A stretch of 64,000 nucleotides of DNA from Pedobacter sp. PLR (GTDB lineage Bacteria; Bacteroidota; Bacteroidia; Sphingobacteriales; Sphingobacteriaceae). Each line of letters opens with the position of its first letter. The first letter of the stretch is position 1. The stretch is taken from positions 372,001 through 436,000 of the forward strand of contig NZ_JAPIVQ010000001.1 of assembly GCF_026239675.1 (NCBI RefSeq), written 5' to 3'. This document shows positions 19,801 to 26,095 of the stretch, piece after piece. Made by a program: the position numbers and the translations under genes. The notes beneath the pieces are model-generated. The model saw only the letters and a list, made by a program, of their open reading frames with translations, was not told the origin of the DNA and did not search any database.

Positions 19801-20077
19801 CCTTGGCATGGATAAAGAAATCGGTTCTCTGGAGCCAGGAAAACTAGCCGATCTGGTGATCATGGATGCCAACCCGTTGAATGACATTAGAAACTCTGAG
19901 AAAATTAAATATGTGATGATTAATGGTCGCATTTTCGACAGTCTTTCTATGAATGAGATTGGTACGAGAGAAAAGCTTCGTGGTAAATTCTGGTTTGAAA
20001 CCGGTAAAGGAATGATCTATACTTTCCCTACAGGTGTGGCAGAAACTTATACTTTTACCATACCTAACTGCGATTAA
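16835..20077 (+). CDS. Secreted PD40 beta-propeller / amidohydrolase fusion
   Basis: 1080 residues with a Sec signal peptide (LPLALVFIFQSAFSQ). Residues ~40-640 hold many TolB-type PD40 blades (RFSPNGKFISYTSDKNGADN, PNISPNGRYLYFSED, QISPDGKMMAYVK). Residues ~650-1065 form an amidohydrolase TIM barrel: GIVDVHAHLR gives metal-ligand histidines 710 and 712, with further conserved His residues (VPEGGSTFF..GHTGIEHSI, LGAHGQIQG) and the closing IGSLEPGKLADLVIMDANPL. Such fusions are annotated in Bacteroidota as amidohydrolase family proteins with an N-terminal propeller; substrates are probably peptides or modified amino acids, but this is not established. The start at 16835 has a second ATG directly after it, so 16838 is equally possible. 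Confidence 0.87.
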   Translation: MMKKTLLPLALVFIFQSAFSQEKKWDIEKYQGPTKTFSIDTDEGTWMNLDVSADGKDIVFDLLGDIYSMPITGGAATLLSGGVPWDIQPRFSPNGKFISYTSDKNGADNIWVMNRDGSGKRQVTKETFRLLNNATWMPNSEYLVARKHFTGSRSLGAGEMWMYSVYGGEGVQLTKRKNDQQDAGEPNISPNGRYLYFSEDMAPGPNFEYSKDPNGMIYAIRQLDMVTGKFTNLIAQQGGAARPQISPDGKMMAYVKRVRLKSVLYVQNLRTAEEWPVYEDLSHDQQETWAIFGVYPNFAWTPDNKNIVFYAKGKIKRIELSTLISNDIPFQLTSKQTVQQALHFPHQVFSNEFDVKMIRQLTTSADGKMVIFNAAGFLYKKDLPDGTPERVTNGIDFEFEPKISNDGKYVIYTTWNDELKGAIKKTDLKSGKTTTLTDEKGFYYSPSFSNKGDKIIFRKGIGNDVLGYAYGRGTGIFIMSANGGPKTLVSDNGIKPQFNTDDTRIYFQGSEGGKKAFKSIDLYGANERTHYTSTYVNQFTPSPDGKWMAFTELFNVYITPMITVGSPLELSASNKAIPLTKITKDGGTYIHWSNDSQKLFWTLGDQYFNKDIKSAFNFNEAGVQTAEKQDADGLRIGLKLKSDQPTGLLALTGARIITMKGDEVIEEGTILVENNKIIAVGKSAEMTIPAQAKVIDVTGKTIMPGIVDVHAHLRTSPDGISPQQDWSYMANLAFGVTSSHDPSSNTEMVFSQAEMLKAGRMVGPRLYSTGSILYGADGDFKVVINSLEDALSHLKRLKAVGAFSVKSYNQPRRDQRQQIIEAARQLKMEVVPEGGSTFFTNMNMIADGHTGIEHSIPVAPVYKDVTSFWGNTSVAYTPTLIVSYGSQWGENYWYDRTNVWENERLMAFTPRAVIDARARRRTTSEYGDYGHIEVAKATKQIADAGAKVNLGAHGQIQGLGAHWELWMLVQGGMSPLQAIRSGTLNGAAYLGMDKEIGSLEPGKLADLVIMDANPLNDIRNSEKIKYVMINGRIFDSLSMNEIGTREKLRGKFWFETGKGMIYTFPTGVAETYTFTIPNCD

Positions 20078-20138
20078 CCCCATTACGTAAGCACTCAAAA
20101 GACAATGCCCCCAAGGCATACAAACCAGCAAAATCGAG

Positions 20139-20170
20139 TTAGCAGCAGGAGGTTATCCTCCTGCTGCTAA
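20139..20170. terminator. Perfect 14-bp hairpin at the end of the immunity array
   Basis: The arms TTAGCAGCAGGAGG (20139-20152) and its exact complement (20157-20170) enclose loop TTAT. It lies between convergent genes, and the stop codon of the last immunity gene (20167-20169) sits inside the stem. A bidirectional terminator is likely, although no long T run follows. Confidence 0.6.
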
Positions 20171-20769
20171 GATGCTGGATTGTGGTGTAAAATATCTAAA
20201 GGAAGGTCTCGATCCAGGCGGATTAAAGATTTATATGCTCCAAAAGCCGGGTATGCCTCATACAATCCGCTAATGTCAAATTTGCGATTGCTTTCATAGT
20301 CTTCAATCTTTTGATTTTTTTCATCATACTTTCTGTAATTAACATTCCCTTCTTCATCGAATACAAAATGGAGTCGATAGTCTTCATTTTCTCCATGCTC
20401 AGAAGTAAAATGATAATACCAGATTTCTCTGATAAATAATTCTTCTGTTTTAATTGAAGATTTTCCAAAAAGATAGTTTAAATACTTTCTCCCTTCAAAA
20501 TCTAAAAACTCTACTCCTGCATGGCTGTTCTTTAAAACAAGATTTGCATAACAAAATGGATATTGATCACTTTGTTCATTAAAAGCACAAAATTCATATC
20601 CAAGCCCCTTATTATGATTTTCTCTAGCAACATCCTCAGAGGTTAATTCTGCACTTTCGACTTTTGGTTTATATTTTGTTTTATTCCATAAATCCCACCT
20701 ACCAACAGCCCCTTTTTCCGTATTCATTTCTTTATAGCCATCAAGCCATGTTTTGAATATTATTTCCAT
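20167..20769 (-). CDS. Immunity-like protein, family A, modules N1-M1, truncated C-terminus
   Basis: 200 residues, last gene of the array. N-terminus type N1 (MEIIFKTWLDGYKEMNTEKG), central type M1 (GLGYEFCAFNEQSDQYPFCY), and the shared C-terminal module (DYRLHFVFDEEGNVNYRKYD onward). Sister genes end with a Pro-rich tail and DWNKN; here the tail is replaced after LDRDLPLDI by LHHNPAS. The replacement DNA (20168-20197) matches 22926-22955 at 29 of 30 bases, where it is part of a toxin-tail remnant read in another frame. This indicates a deletion that fused the gene to an old toxin fragment. Function is inferred from position downstream of a toxin; no named family recognised. Confidence 0.75.
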   Translation of the reverse strand: MEIIFKTWLDGYKEMNTEKGAVGRWDLWNKTKYKPKVESAELTSEDVARENHNKGLGYEFCAFNEQSDQYPFCYANLVLKNSHAGVEFLDFEGRKYLNYLFGKSSIKTEELFIREIWYYHFTSEHGENEDYRLHFVFDEEGNVNYRKYDEKNQKIEDYESNRKFDISGLYEAYPAFGAYKSLIRLDRDLPLDILHHNPAS

Positions 20770-20806
20770 TAAATTATTAATATAAGTTTCTACAATTTCA
20801 ACTTTA

Positions 20807-21463
20807 TTAGTTCTTATTCCAATCTGGTGATAGCCAGGGATTCTTTAGATGATCAGGGTTCCCATCTGTATGATCATCGCCAGGAAAAATATCTAAAGGA
20901 AGGTCGCGATCCAGGCGTATTAAAGATTTATATGCTCCAAAAGCCGGGTATGCCTCATACAATCCGCTAATATCAAATTTGCGATTGCTTTCATAGTCTT
21001 CAATCTTTTGATTTTTTTCATCATACTTTCTGTAATTAACATTCCCTTCTTCATCGAATACAAAATGGAGTCTATAATCTTCATTTTCTCCACTCCCGGA
21101 AGTAAAATGATAGCACCAGATTTCTCGAATAAACAGCATACGGTCTTCCTTTACTTCATGAAATAAATAAGTAAGATAATTTCGTCCAGCACCATCAATA
21201 AAATTTACGCCAATATGCTTGTTCTTAGGAACAATGGTAACATAACAGTATGGGTATTGATCATCATGCCCATCAAATGAACAGAATTCATATCCAAATC
21301 CTTTACTATGATTCTCTCTGGCAACACTTTCAGAAGTTAACTCTGCACGTTCTACTTTTGGTTTATATTTTGTTTTATTCCATAAGTCCCACCTACCTAC
21401 AGTCCCTTTTTCCGTATTCAGCTCTTTATAGTCATCAAGCCAGGTTTTGAATATTATTTCCAT
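20807..21463 (-). CDS. Immunity-like protein, family A, modules N1-M2
   Basis: 218 residues. It combines the N1 N-terminus (MEIIFKTWLDDYKELNTEKG) with the M2 central part (GFGYEFCSFDGHDDQYPYCY, then NKHIGVNFIDGAGRNYLTYL) and the common C-terminal module ending WLSPDWNKN. The C-terminal coding DNA is almost identical to the other three A genes, while the central part matches only 23858-24517. There is no signal peptide or membrane segment, so it is presumably cytoplasmic, as expected for an immunity protein against an injected toxin. It starts 9 bases after the truncated B gene. No characterised family recognised. Confidence 0.75.
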   Translation of the reverse strand: MEIIFKTWLDDYKELNTEKGTVGRWDLWNKTKYKPKVERAELTSESVARENHSKGFGYEFCSFDGHDDQYPYCYVTIVPKNKHIGVNFIDGAGRNYLTYLFHEVKEDRMLFIREIWCYHFTSGSGENEDYRLHFVFDEEGNVNYRKYDEKNQKIEDYESNRKFDISGLYEAYPAFGAYKSLIRLDRDLPLDIFPGDDHTDGNPDHLKNPWLSPDWNKN

Positions 21464-21472
21464 TAAGATTTT

Positions 21473-22090
21473 TTATATATCAACATCATTTAAAAGATCA
21501 CCTGGCTTAATGAGAGATTCATAATCCAAAAGATCATTATATGCTCCATATTTAGGTGTTTTTACCCAATTCTGAGAGACATTTACAGGGTGGACTGCTT
21601 CCTTTTCCTCTCGTTCGATTTTCAATGAGGGTTCACGGATAATTTTTGCTGTAGTAACACTAAGGTTTCCATTGGGTGTAAAAACTAAATGCTGATCCTG
21701 TAAAAGGTCTTTTAACATTTCATCATTTTTACCTGAATAACTTCTTACCCAGACCTCAGTCAAAAACATTACCTCTTTATCTTCTTTTTTAAAAACCAGA
21801 CTTACGGTCCAAAACAATCGTTCATCGAGAAACTTGATATGTAATGTCTTTTCTGTATTTACAATATAGGCATATGGTTTATTGTCCTTATAAATGGTAG
21901 TAGGATACCAAAGATGATGAGCATGTGCGTATTTTGCCCAGTCTTCTGTTGTTTTTCCATATTCTTTCCAAATGCCTTTCGAAATATCATCCTCAACCCT
22001 TGTTTTGATATTGGCTAAGCTTTTTTCCTCATCCATTATGGAATAACGGACATTGTTATAAAATTTATGATCAAATGTTATAATACTCAT
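21473..22090 (-). CDS. Immunity-like protein, family B, short form
   Basis: 205 residues. The first ~75 residues (for example YNNVRYSIMDEEKSLANIKT, AKYAHAHHLWYPTTIYK) are nearly identical to the other B gene at 23007. The centre is strongly different (LHIKFLDERLFWTVSLVFKK), and the end (VHPVNVSQNWVKTPKYGAYN) is similar again. It stops after GDLLNDVDI and lacks the sister's Pro-rich tail and DWNKN ending. A remnant frame upstream ends with a TGA directly abutting this ATG, the layout of a toxin-immunity pair whose toxin has been lost. Cytoplasmic by sequence. Function inferred from context. Confidence 0.73.
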   Translation of the reverse strand: MSIITFDHKFYNNVRYSIMDEEKSLANIKTRVEDDISKGIWKEYGKTTEDWAKYAHAHHLWYPTTIYKDNKPYAYIVNTEKTLHIKFLDERLFWTVSLVFKKEDKEVMFLTEVWVRSYSGKNDEMLKDLLQDQHLVFTPNGNLSVTTAKIIREPSLKIEREEKEAVHPVNVSQNWVKTPKYGAYNDLLDYESLIKPGDLLNDVDI

Positions 22091-22162
22091 TCATTCTAAA
22101 GGCAAAGTCCAATAACCATAAAAGGGTTTCAAATCCTTCCATAGTAAAGAACAGTTATTAAA
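22091..22162 (-). pseudogene. Toxin 3'-end remnant abutting the family B start
   Basis: Reading on the minus strand gives an open frame ending LKPFYGYWTLPLE and a TGA at 22093-22091, with the B-gene ATG directly next (22090). There is no start codon or upstream body. The first bases downstream of the preceding immunity gene (TTTTAATAACTGTTCT) recur after the B gene at 23007, marking a recombination seam. Interpreted as the last ~24 codons of a lost toxin. Confidence 0.5.
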
Positions 22163-22163
22163 A

Positions 22164-22826
22164 CTAATTTTTATTCCAATCTATTGGTAGCCATGGATTT
22201 TTGGGACGATTAGGATTCCCGTCTGTATGATCATCGTTAGGAAAAATATCTATAGGAAGATCGCGATCCAGGCGTATTAAAGATTCATAGTCTCCAAAAG
22301 ACGGGTATGATTCATATAATCCGCTAATGTCAAATTTGCGATTGCTTTCATAGTCTTCAATCTTTTGATTTTTTTCATCATACTTTCTGTAATTAACATT
22401 CCCTTCTTCATCAAATACAAAATGAAGTCTATATTCTTCATTTCCTCCATGCTCAGAAGTAAAATGATAATACCAGACTTCCCTGAGAAACAATCCTTCT
22501 GTTTTAATTGAAGATTTTCCAAAAAGGTAGTTTAAATACTTTCTTCCTGCAAAATCTAAAAACTCTACTCCTGCATGACTGTTCTTTAAAACAAGATTTG
22601 CATAACAAAATGGATATTGATCACTTTGTTCATTAAATGCACAAAATTCATATCCAAGCCCCTTATTATGATTTTCTCTAGCAACGTCCTCAGAAGTTAA
22701 TTCCCCATTTTCGACTTTTTTCTTCTGCTTAGTACCATTCCATAAATCCCATTTACCAACAGTAGCTTTTTCAGTGCTTATTTTTTTGTTTACGTTCCAA
22801 TAATTAATATATTTAATCAATTTCAT
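22164..22826 (-). CDS. Immunity-like protein, family A, modules N2-M1
   Basis: 220 residues. N2 N-terminus (MKLIKYINYWNVNKKISTEK, then WDLWNGTKQKKKVENGELTS), M1 centre (GLGYEFCAFNEQSDQYPFCY, as in 20167) and the shared C-terminal module ending LPIDWNKN. Its C-module has drifted slightly (YESYPSFGDYESLIRL). The three bases between the upstream toxin remnant's TAA and this ATG are the same as at the intact toxin-immunity junction (24518-24520). This makes it a duplicated copy of that junction with a different central module. Probably cytoplasmic; no named family recognised. Confidence 0.75.
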   Translation of the reverse strand: MKLIKYINYWNVNKKISTEKATVGKWDLWNGTKQKKKVENGELTSEDVARENHNKGLGYEFCAFNEQSDQYPFCYANLVLKNSHAGVEFLDFAGRKYLNYLFGKSSIKTEGLFLREVWYYHFTSEHGGNEEYRLHFVFDEEGNVNYRKYDEKNQKIEDYESNRKFDISGLYESYPSFGDYESLIRLDRDLPIDIFPNDDHTDGNPNRPKNPWLPIDWNKN

Positions 22827-22829
22827 TGC

Positions 22830-23006
22830 TTAGAATGAGTTTAAAATTTCACATGTTATATCTCTTATCTGTACAAAGTTATCAGAAGCATTTTCCAAAA
22901 CTTTCTTTGATATTTCTCCTGCTTTTAAGATGCTGGATTGTGGTGTAAAATGTCTGGAAACATAATCAGATTTTAAATTGCTCAATATACAGAACAGTTA
23001 TTAAAA
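22830..23006 (-). pseudogene. Orphan toxin C-terminus remnant
   Basis: 22830-22922 matches the 3' end of the intact effector gene (24521-24613) over 93 bases with four mismatches by eye, encoding AGEISKKVLENASDNFVQIR and the end ILNSF-stop. Upstream of that the frame stays open but changes to an unrelated sequence (SDYVSRHFTPQSSILK), part of which recurs out of frame at the end of the last immunity gene. It has no start codon and no body, so it is a decayed toxin tail with a hybrid junction. Confidence 0.75.
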
Positions 23007-23714
23007 TTAATTTTTATTCCAATCTTTGGGCAGCCAGGGGTGATCATTTTTCACATCTTCTGGATCCATATTAATTTCAGGGGAAGGGACTGGGGCATTT
23101 ATATCAACCCCATTTAAAAGATCACCAGGCTTAATGATAGATTCATAGTATAGAAGCTCATCATATTCTCCATACTTAGGGATTTTTTTCCAATTCTGAG
23201 ATACATTTACAGGATGGGCAGCTTCTTTATTCTCCTCAATAACTTTAACTTTATCTTCTCTTAGAAAAGTTCTTTCTCGAACATTTAAACCTCCTTTTTG
23301 CGAAAAAATGAGATTAATATCCCGTTCAAGGTCCATCAAAGGCTTATCAGCTTTATTGCTATATGAGCGAATATATATTTTGGTTAAAAACATTTTTTCA
23401 GTATCTATCTTTTTGAAAGCCATATATATGTATTCGAACATCCTCTCTTCTAAGAAATAGACCTCTATATACTCAGCGCCATTGCTAATATATGCGTAAG
23501 GCTTATTGTTCTTATATATAGTTGTAGGATACCAAAGATGATGAGCATGTGCATATTTTGCCCAGTCTTCTGTTCTTTTTCCATATTCTTTCCAAATGCC
23601 TTTCGAAATATCATCCTCAACCCTTGTTTTGATATTGGCTAAGCTTTTTTCCTCATCCATTATTGAATAACGGACATCGTTATAAAATCTATGATCGAAT
23701 CTTATATTATTCAT
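23007..23714 (-). CDS. Immunity-like protein, family B, long form
   Basis: 235 residues. It shares the conserved B N-terminus with 21473 (DEEKSLANIKTRVEDDISKG, GIWKEYGKRTEDWAKYAHAH), diverges in the centre (YIEVYFLEERMFEYIYMAFK), then returns to VHPVNVSQNW-like sequence and GDLLNGVDIN. It keeps a Pro-rich tail and ends WLPKDWNKN, the same ending as family A. The order of conserved pieces (aromatic strand, FLTKIYIRSYS, then a D-x-LIFSQKGGLNV strand) parallels family A (REIWYYHFTS, DYRLHFVFDEEGNV), so A and B look like divergent members of one fold. A short remnant frame ends 8 bases upstream of its ATG. Confidence 0.75.
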   Translation of the reverse strand: MNNIRFDHRFYNDVRYSIMDEEKSLANIKTRVEDDISKGIWKEYGKRTEDWAKYAHAHHLWYPTTIYKNNKPYAYISNGAEYIEVYFLEERMFEYIYMAFKKIDTEKMFLTKIYIRSYSNKADKPLMDLERDINLIFSQKGGLNVRERTFLREDKVKVIEENKEAAHPVNVSQNWKKIPKYGEYDELLYYESIIKPGDLLNGVDINAPVPSPEINMDPEDVKNDHPWLPKDWNKN

Positions 23715-23722
23715 TTTTAAGT

Positions 23723-23857
23723 TTAATATCCGATACCCTTGAATATATCTCCAATGCCTTCTACAATTTCAATTCTCTGGTCGGCGGCATGGTCCAAAAG
23801 CCGGGTATGCCTCATACAATCCCTTGAAGAAAAAGCAGCTGAAAAGCTGATTTTTTA
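23723..23857 (-). pseudogene. Hybrid remnant: immunity A fragment joined to a toxin-like tail
   Basis: The proximal part carries a short stretch of family A DNA (encoding LYEAYPAFG in the A frame). It then runs, in another frame, into AADQRIEIVEGIGDIFKGIG and a TAA at 23725-23723, close to the family B ATG at 23714. The word TTGAAATTGTAGAA also occurs in the 37-base gap before 20769. Read as a scar of deletion between an A gene and the end of a former toxin gene. Confidence 0.5.
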
Positions 23858-24517
23858 TTAGTTCTTATTCCAATCTGGTGATAGCCAGGGATTCTTTGGA
23901 TGATCAGGGTTTCCATCTGTATGATCATCACCAGGAAAAATATCTAAAGGAAGGTCGCGATCCAGGCGTATTAAAGATTTATATTCTCCAAAAGCCGGGT
24001 ATGCCTCATACAATCCGCTAATATCAAATTTGCGATTGCTTTCATAGTCTTCAATCTTTTGATTTTTTTCATCATACTTTCTGTAATTAACATTCCCTTC
24101 TTCATCAAATACAAAATGAAGTCTATAATCTTCATTTTCTCCACGCTCAGAAGTAAAATGATAGTACCAGATTTCTTGAAGAAAAAGCGTACGGTCTTCC
24201 TTTACTTCATGAAATAAATAAGTAAGATACTTTCGTCCAGCATCATCAATAAAATTTACGCCAATGTGCTTGTTTTTAGGGACAACGGTTACATAACAGT
24301 ATGGGTATTCAGCATGATGCCCATCAAATGAACAGAATTCATATCCAAATCCTTTACTATGATTCTCTATAGCAACATTTTCAGAAGTTAATTCCCCATT
24401 TTCGACTTTTTTCTTCTGCTTAGTACCATTCCATAGATCCCATTTACCAACAGTAGCTTTTTCAGTGCTTATTTTTTTGTTTACGTCCCAATAATTAATA
24501 TATTTAATCAATTTCAT
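23858..24517 (-). CDS. Immunity-like protein, family A, modules N2-M2, cognate of the intact toxin
   Basis: 219 residues. N2 N-terminus (MKLIKYINYWDVNKKISTEK), M2 centre (GFGYEFCSFDGHHAEYPYCY, VVPKNKHIGVNFIDDAGRKY) and the shared C-terminal module ending WLSPDWNKN. Its ATG is 3 bases after the effector's stop codon, the usual position of the immunity gene for a contact-dependent or T6SS toxin, so this is the best candidate for the cognate antidote. It is soluble and acidic-to-neutral with no signal peptide, which fits a toxin acting in the cytosol. I do not recognise a named immunity family. Confidence 0.8.
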   Translation of the reverse strand: MKLIKYINYWDVNKKISTEKATVGKWDLWNGTKQKKKVENGELTSENVAIENHSKGFGYEFCSFDGHHAEYPYCYVTVVPKNKHIGVNFIDDAGRKYLTYLFHEVKEDRTLFLQEIWYYHFTSERGENEDYRLHFVFDEEGNVNYRKYDEKNQKIEDYESNRKFDISGLYEAYPAFGEYKSLIRLDRDLPLDIFPGDDHTDGNPDHPKNPWLSPDWNKN

Positions 24518-24520
24518 TGC

Positions 24521-26089
24521 TTAGAATGGGTTTAAAATTTCACCTGTTATATCTCTTATCTGTACAAAGTTATCAGAAGCATGTTCCAAAACTTTTTTTG
24601 ATATTTCTCCTGCCTGTTTAGGTACTTCAAGTATCATTTTTCCTGAAAGTTCCTTACCGCCTTTTGCAATTGCATCAGCATTTCTTGCCGTTTCTTTTAT
24701 GGCTGTACCAGGAGCATATTTTGTTGCCAATTCATCAATATACTTCTTTGCTGTTTCTTCAGTAACATTAGCTAGCTGCGTAAACTTCCTTGATACAATT
24801 TCCTTACCAGGAATATAGCTATCTACCCTTTTTCCCGTTGATAATACAACTTCATTAAAACCTCCCATTCTTTTATAGAAGCCTTCACGTATAAAATTAA
24901 AGTAATTTCCTTTATACATTCTGGCTAACCAATCAGGAAGATGTTTTATCTGGCTTAAGCAAGGTCTTGCATTATGCACCAACCAAGCCAATATCCCTAC
25001 AAAATAAGTATGCCAGCCCTCTACCTCAAAGTTAAAAACTTTACGCTTTTCGTAAGCAAATTTGTGTGATTTTATAAATCGCCACTCCCCTTCCTTTGTT
25101 TTTAGCTCATCGTTCGGGCTTAAATCTGCCGCATCTTTCCAGCCTTCACGGGTATAGAAAGGGTGTTCGGCAGTTGTTTCAATGGTTTCTCCTTCCAGGG
25201 TTATTTCTACAGTGGCATCAACCTCACGTTGCATAGTGGCGGTTACTACCCTTAGGCCAATGGTACCACTTTCCTCATCCCAGGCCCAAACTTCATCACC
25301 AGCTACAATTTCCTCTATATTTTTTTGCCCGGAAGCGGTATGCACAGGTGTACCTTCAGGGAAACAAGCAAACACACAGACTTTCATTGTAGCCTTTGCA
25401 ATATCATCTACGTGTTTGGCTACACCTTTAGCCAATGCTTTTGCGCCCTGTTTGGTCAACACTTTTCCCGCAGCCCCTAATGCTGCTTTCCCGGCAACTT
25501 TTAGTCCTGCTTTTAACCCTCCTTTTGCTGCGGTAGAGGCCACAGTAGTTGCGCCAAAGCTAACTACTCCTGCTACATCCATCGCCAAAAAACCAACATT
25601 TGCAGCTGCCATCCACCAGTTCCCTTTTGCTGCAGAGCGAACAATTCCAATCAGACTTCCTACAACGGGAATCAGCTCTGCGGTATCCCACCAGCCCCAA
25701 CCTTCCTCTTCTTGTTCTTCACTATGCTCATCGGTCATTTGAGCTAAATCCGCTTCGCTGACGGGAATTTGCCCACTCGTCATAAATTCGATTTTACCAC
25801 CAATGCCACAAGGCAACGTTGACTTAAACAGCAGCGTTTCTTTCCCCTTAATTTTTACTTTGTAGGTATCTGTCCAATCTACGGGTGCTGGTGCACAAGT
25901 AGAATTCGTAACACTACATACCCCAAAAGAAGGAATATTCGCAATGGCGATTTTATCGGCCTTAGTGCAGGCCATACAGCCATTTATTTTAACATTCTGA
26001 TTGGCTAACCCTTTAAAAAAATTAGGCGAAGCACCTTTATCACAATGACAGACAGCTTTATCAACAATATATTCTAATTCATCAGGCAT
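24521..26089 (-). CDS. T6SS polymorphic toxin: PAAR-like, Hint, C-terminal toxin domain
   Basis: 522 residues in four parts. Residues ~1-110 are a PAAR-like DUF4280 domain with several Cys (AVCHCDKGASPNFF, GCMACTKAD), expected to cap the VgrG spike. Residues ~125-240 form an Ala/Gly-rich hydrophobic linker. Residues 242-373 are a Hint autoprocessing domain, starting at Cys242 (CFPEGTPVHT), with TAEHPFYTREGW and ending in His372-Asn373 (WLVHNA). The last ~148 residues are the toxin: MGGFNEVVLSTGKRVDSYIP, SRKFTQLANV and KMILEVPKQ. The spaced D/E-x/K pattern suggests a restriction-endonuclease-like nuclease fold, but this is only inference. The start is 6 bases after vgrG; an immunity gene follows at once. 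Confidence 0.87.
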   Translation of the reverse strand: MPDELEYIVDKAVCHCDKGASPNFFKGLANQNVKINGCMACTKADKIAIANIPSFGVCSVTNSTCAPAPVDWTDTYKVKIKGKETLLFKSTLPCGIGGKIEFMTSGQIPVSEADLAQMTDEHSEEQEEEGWGWWDTAELIPVVGSLIGIVRSAAKGNWWMAAANVGFLAMDVAGVVSFGATTVASTAAKGGLKAGLKVAGKAALGAAGKVLTKQGAKALAKGVAKHVDDIAKATMKVCVFACFPEGTPVHTASGQKNIEEIVAGDEVWAWDEESGTIGLRVVTATMQREVDATVEITLEGETIETTAEHPFYTREGWKDAADLSPNDELKTKEGEWRFIKSHKFAYEKRKVFNFEVEGWHTYFVGILAWLVHNARPCLSQIKHLPDWLARMYKGNYFNFIREGFYKRMGGFNEVVLSTGKRVDSYIPGKEIVSRKFTQLANVTEETAKKYIDELATKYAPGTAIKETARNADAIAKGGKELSGKMILEVPKQAGEISKKVLEHASDNFVQIRDITGEILNPF

Positions 26090-26095
26090 AATTCT

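Noticed and set aside
20223..20468. 81-codon alternate frame in immunity gene, repeated at 22277-22522
   Set aside because: Conserved only because the DNA of the two M1-type genes is duplicated; it lies wholly inside the real genes in another frame.
20167..24517. Possible CRISPR-like or tandem repeat array
   Set aside because: The repeats are coding, hundreds of bases long and unevenly spaced; they are paralogous genes.
25182..25742. 186-codon plus-strand frame opposite the toxin gene
   Set aside because: It mirrors the Ala/Gly-rich linker of the effector, has low-complexity Ser/Thr/Pro/Ala composition and no family match; it is a shadow.
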